Made by a program: the position numbers and the translations under genes. Shown here one piece after another: positions 8,001 to 10,122 of a stretch of 10,122 bases of DNA. Numbering within the stretch: position 1 is the first letter of the stretch; every line of letters begins with the position of its first letter. This DNA comes from Stramenopiles sp. TOSAG23-2 (lineage: Eukaryota > Sar): assembly GCA_900128395.1 (NCBI GenBank), contig LT650043.1, positions 1 through 10,122 on the forward strand. The letters run 5' to 3'. The notes below the pieces were generated by a model. That model saw nothing but the letters and a program-made list of their open reading frames with translations, was not told where the DNA came from and ran no database searches.

Positions 8001-9767
8001 ATATACATGTTTTTTAACAATTGCAGATAAGCGTTGGGTGAAATCTCGATCATTTGTATTATTACCATTTTGCATCGTTGCATTTTGTACACCACCTAAT
8101 AACATATGTTGGGATGTTAATTGATGAACATTAAAATCATCTAAATCATCCACATCACGATCTTCCGGGTAGCAACTATGCAATGCTTGTACTATCGTAT
8201 TTCGATGAAACCTTTGCGGGAAAAATACACGTCGTTGAAAATGTTCAACAACTGCGTTCATAGTTAAATCATTTGATAAATACAAATCTTCCTCTTCTAT
8301 TACGTTTGCGCTAAGATTACTTTCCAAAGTACTACAATAGGACGGGCCAGCCCAAACATCTCTATAGAAAATAGATTCTGCATTGGAAAAATATTCTTGT
8401 ACCGTATATTCACTTCCATTTCCATGAATATAAAGTGCTTGTAACCTTAAAGAAATATCATTATCAGGAGTATCTTTCATATTCAATGAAAAATCAATTA
8501 ATGTTTCCGTATTTTCAATAGAAGTTGGCCGAGTCATTTGTAAATTAATAAATGCTATACCATGATGTTTTTGCTCGAAATAAAACAAACGCTCCCCGCC
8601 GTTAGTAAAGCCGATAGAACATACAGTCAACACACCGAAACCATCGATGGATGTAGATATTAATTTCGAACTAACAACATTACGTGATTGATTGGCACTG
8701 TTATTGTCATTGTTTTGATGCCCTTCATCCAAATCTTTGGCAAGATCATGCTCGGATAACATTGTCTTTGAAGACATACTCCATGTTCGCATGATGCCAT
8801 TACCATACACGGCAGTGACAATATCGTCACAGGTAGAAATGGCAAAAATGGCGTTATTACTATTATTATTTCCTACATTACTCTCATTATTTCCATTATT
8901 ACCACTAAATCCTAAGCCACTCCAAATACGACTAGTAAGACTAACTTCAGGGAAAAGAATAATTTCTTTTACTACAGGTTTTTTTGCCTTGGCATCGCGT
9001 TTTCTCCTGCTATCCCGTGCTTTGCGCGATGACGATGATGATCGTGGAAAATGCGCTAAAATTATTTTACCAGATGATAAACCTACATTTGCTTTTGAAT
9101 TTGATAACCAATCGCATGAGGTAACAACTTCTTCTTCTGCTTCAATATTGGTGTTTTTCGATGATGATAATTCAGGCAACACAATCCCTTCTAATTCGGG
9201 AGATATTCGCGTACATAAAAAAGATAAATTTTTACGATCATCATTATTAGAATTATTATCATCATCCATCCTATTGGAAGACAATGGATGTTGAAAACGT
9301 ATACAAAATAAACAACCTCTTGCGGTAGAAATACATACATTTATTGGTTCATCAAAACTTTCATGATCTTCTATTACTTGTATATTCACTATCCTACCAC
9401 AAAGTTCAGGGACAATAATGTGCAGCATGTCCCCATTTAATCGTTGCTCACCGTGTATATTTATATCACGTAATAAAATAATGTTGCCTCTATTATATTC
9501 TCCACCATAGGTCCAAAATAAACCACGACGATTTCCTTCGTCATTGTTATCATTACTATCCGTACTCCAATTCAAAACATGAAGTCTACTAATTGTGCCC
9601 TGTGATGTTTGTCCTATTATATTGCTAGTGTTACTACTATTTTTGCTGGAATTTGAACGAGATTGAAATCCAATTGGTACATCTAATTCTAAACTCTCAT
9701 ATGTTTCAGGTGTAATATTTTTCGCATCATACAAGCGCGCAGTGACAAATTCATCAAGCGTCGACAT
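5094..9767 (-). CDS. NUP160: NUP160-like nucleoporin, Y-complex scaffold
   Basis: This is an intronless frame of 1557 aa from the first ATG at 9767 (MSTLDEFVTARLYD) to TGA at 5094; the frame stays open for eight codons upstream but without an ATG. Nup160 (Nup120 in budding yeast) is a scaffold of the Nup107-160 Y complex of the nuclear pore, pairing with Nup85 and Nup37. The N-terminal third fits a beta-propeller of this family: CDDIVTAVYGNGIMRTWSM (about 313-331) matches the human CRDHKLRMWS blade, and LTMNAVVEHFQRRVFFPQRF (about 501-520) lies near its end. The rest is alpha-helical, with AFHYFLRAAPLEPASLRTRY (about 1012-1031), PPVWLVESLL (about 1420, human LPNWLV) and ALVRIFMQYGRYNRA (about 1446, human ELLRLYLNYDLLEEA). 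Asn-rich loops (about 292-305 and 794-810) and a basic loop RKARDSRRKRDAKAKK (about 248-263) account for some of the length above human (1436) and yeast (1037). Assignment rests on remembered family motifs. Confidence 0.85.
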   Translation of the reverse strand: MSTLDEFVTARLYDAKNITPETYESLELDVPIGFQSRSNSSKNSSNTSNIIGQTSQGTISRLHVLNWSTDSNDNNDEGNRRGLFWTYGGEYNRGNIILLRDINIHGEQRLNGDMLHIIVPELCGRIVNIQVIEDHESFDEPINVCISTARGCLFCIRFQHPLSSNRMDDDNNSNNDDRKNLSFLCTRISPELEGIVLPELSSSKNTNIEAEEEVVTSCDWLSNSKANVGLSSGKIILAHFPRSSSSSRKARDSRRKRDAKAKKPVVKEIILFPEVSLTSRIWSGLGFSGNNGNNESNVGNNNSNNAIFAISTCDDIVTAVYGNGIMRTWSMSSKTMLSEHDLAKDLDEGHQNNDNNSANQSRNVVSSKLISTSIDGFGVLTVCSIGFTNGGERLFYFEQKHHGIAFINLQMTRPTSIENTETLIDFSLNMKDTPDNDISLRLQALYIHGNGSEYTVQEYFSNAESIFYRDVWAGPSYCSTLESNLSANVIEEEDLYLSNDLTMNAVVEHFQRRVFFPQRFHRNTIVQALHSCYPEDRDVDDLDDFNVHQLTSQHMLLGGVQNATMQNGNNTNDRDFTQRLSAIVKKHVYEISQRRASIMYNRIVTDDFQVPDDIYAAVSEEEWMKLLKNCVSEWRNSNAPLSLYCLNNQEDELNICGIARRCSVGKFRPLTGYERFIVGEINFEDNTDMIVFNAAKQISNIFSQYSDDLGKEYLHDLKSFHSKDLVLDIVSDDDSGASSSYDFMALAREKLDFLCSLPTSGATLVLQECKARIGNINDLHRQLSSSLNLLLPESNLQNENGNNNQDNYTNIFNGNMKSAENGFAAASVFRKDLQARTIICRDLCLLFAFAEKYDLIEDSELYLGTTLKGLRSFITIGWLSDLVFLKPCRRVTVALADDVSVQVLGRPQADNVVNINSDVGNPIVDLWCSEMMITVQNTDTLLSHIWPSELSDVGAEYLASHGQIEWLKGYSKLLMSECGFDDMSNSRKIACARRHTHLLGEAYLGIRDINKAFHYFLRAAPLEPASLRTRYLLAIIETFSSTMGSPELALQCARIAIATCDSIMDVSVQENHRNTLWHIVFQQTLKCRRYDEACVAVSSLADANEQKVCLKRLIFELQDKNQMDWLCRLPWESMLGGIENVIKYLEQKMMSAKGSLGKNTVFHFLYALSVKYGSYRSAANAMYQLATRLLEQSHAGGPPEIRLARSNALVAATNALRLLPPDEACLIIGNNSAEQKNEKRNRNSEDKEESSTNVKTLKQNKSPRVRILWVKDIAKEAFLEQARQKISLSNPPLVGAEETMNLLLNENITDDVASNGSVNNTNMNINRNYAASLASAFDISLEPVVRATASRCVKLRGQEAVLEEEHLKALLKKFDSTTTNFKYHLIAIDTILKIDSRIDPPVWLVESLLGGDTSLSYNNLGQDRALNAGRKKATSGFAMSNGNAEALVRIFMQYGRYNRACVMCTHLIVQLFYHIRAYLNNASENAVLPDEPWIPRALLDDLLRESNELIRQYPEREDIQHDLKISVKQLEDQIYNYFNAVVTLDRLRKSNINGGRP

Positions 9768-10122
9768 GATTTCACTTTGTATATGATACAAACAATGATG
9801 TAGTTACATGTCCTTTGTATTTATGTTTTACTATCTTCTACATATATATCTTTATTTATTATGGAATAATCAATATAATTATGTATCAAAATTCAAAATA
9901 ATCTATTAAAATATATGGCCCTTTTCATAATAATAAAATATAATAGCATTACGTACTGTTCTAACTTTACTAACTGTGGATGATAACTGATATTTGTGCA
10001 TTTTATACCAGGTATTCTAGATTATGGTTATAAATTTTTTAAGAATACTAGTTTTCCTTGCCTTAGGCTTGTAAATAAGACGGATGAAACTCTCCTAAAA
10101 ACAGGCGTGGTCTAATTAGTAC
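9768..10122. other. Upstream region of the NUP160-like gene; possible 3' exon signal on plus strand
   Basis: This 355-bp AT-rich segment presumably holds the NUP160 promoter, but no element stands out. On the plus strand a TACTAAC at 9968-9974 is followed by TTTTATACCAG ending at 10011. The branch A lies 38 nt before the acceptor, almost the same spacing as in the NPRL3 intron. After it, the frame from 10014 reads ILDYGYKFFKNTSFPCLRLV and on to a stop at 10111-10113. No matching upstream exon was found in the window, so a terminal exon is only possible. Confidence 0.35.

Noticed and set aside
8737-9294. Plus-strand open frame of 185 codons
   Set aside because: It lies wholly antisense to the NUP160-like gene and reads as the complement of its Asn/Asp/Ser-rich loops. 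No homology is apparent.
9768-9791. Longer NUP160 N-terminus starting MYHIQSEI
   Set aside because: The first codon is TTG, not ATG. In a nuclear eukaryotic gene the ATG at 9767 is the better start.
9915-10030. Mini first exon (ATG at 9915) spliced by a 59-nt intron into the stretch after 10011
   Set aside because: The splice phase does not match the open frame; it would end after a few codons.
1-10122. tRNA or rRNA genes, CRISPR arrays, transposases or viral genes
   Set aside because: None was seen on reading both strands: no cloverleaf-like elements, no spaced identical repeats, no recognisable transposase or polymerase motifs.

Overview
This is a stretch of AT-rich nuclear DNA from a eukaryote. 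Four things show it: a spliced NPRL3-type gene with a GT..AG intron and a CTAAC-like branch point, a NUP160-type nucleoporin, asparagine-rich inserts inside conserved proteins, and many (TA)n microsatellites between genes. There are no bacterial-style operons, ribosome binding sites or RNA genes. Low-GC intergenic DNA and few introns would suit an early-diverging fungus or another unicellular eukaryote, but the sequence alone does not fix the lineage.

Layout, left to right. (1) 1-1000, minus strand: two small coding-like units that need splicing to be read. One is 577-198, a Thr/Pro-rich N-terminus followed by a probable membrane segment. The other is a pair of exons at 997-777. A perfect 102-bp tandem duplication (554-757) lies between them and copies the start codon of the first. 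(2) 1177-2960, plus strand: NPRL3, a GATOR1/SEACIT subunit, with one 125-nt intron. (3) 3603-3124, minus strand: an unrecognised 159-aa charged coiled-coil protein, convergent with NPRL3. (4) 3604-4129: AT-rich DNA with a 16-bp palindrome and a short minus-strand coding-like tail that butts head-to-head against (5) 4130-4930, plus strand: a small ankyrin-repeat protein with a SUMO-interaction-like motif, a Thr run and a basic nuclear-type C-terminus. (6) 9767-5094, minus strand: an intronless 1557-aa NUP160-like nucleoporin, the largest gene here. (7) 9768-10122: its upstream region, including a TACTAAC..CAG signal followed by a short open stretch on the plus strand.

Functionally, the two recognisable genes are housekeeping. 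NPRL3 acts in the amino-acid-sensing branch of TORC1 control at the vacuole or lysosome. NUP160 is a scaffold of the nuclear-pore Y complex. They are not known to work together directly. The only link is that the Y complex and GATOR2, the partner of GATOR1, share the Sec13/Seh1 module. I see no sign of a mobile-element cluster, defence island or biosynthetic cluster. The less ordinary signals are the short spliced genes on the left, the recent tandem duplication, and the abrupt junction at the 5' end of the ankyrin gene.
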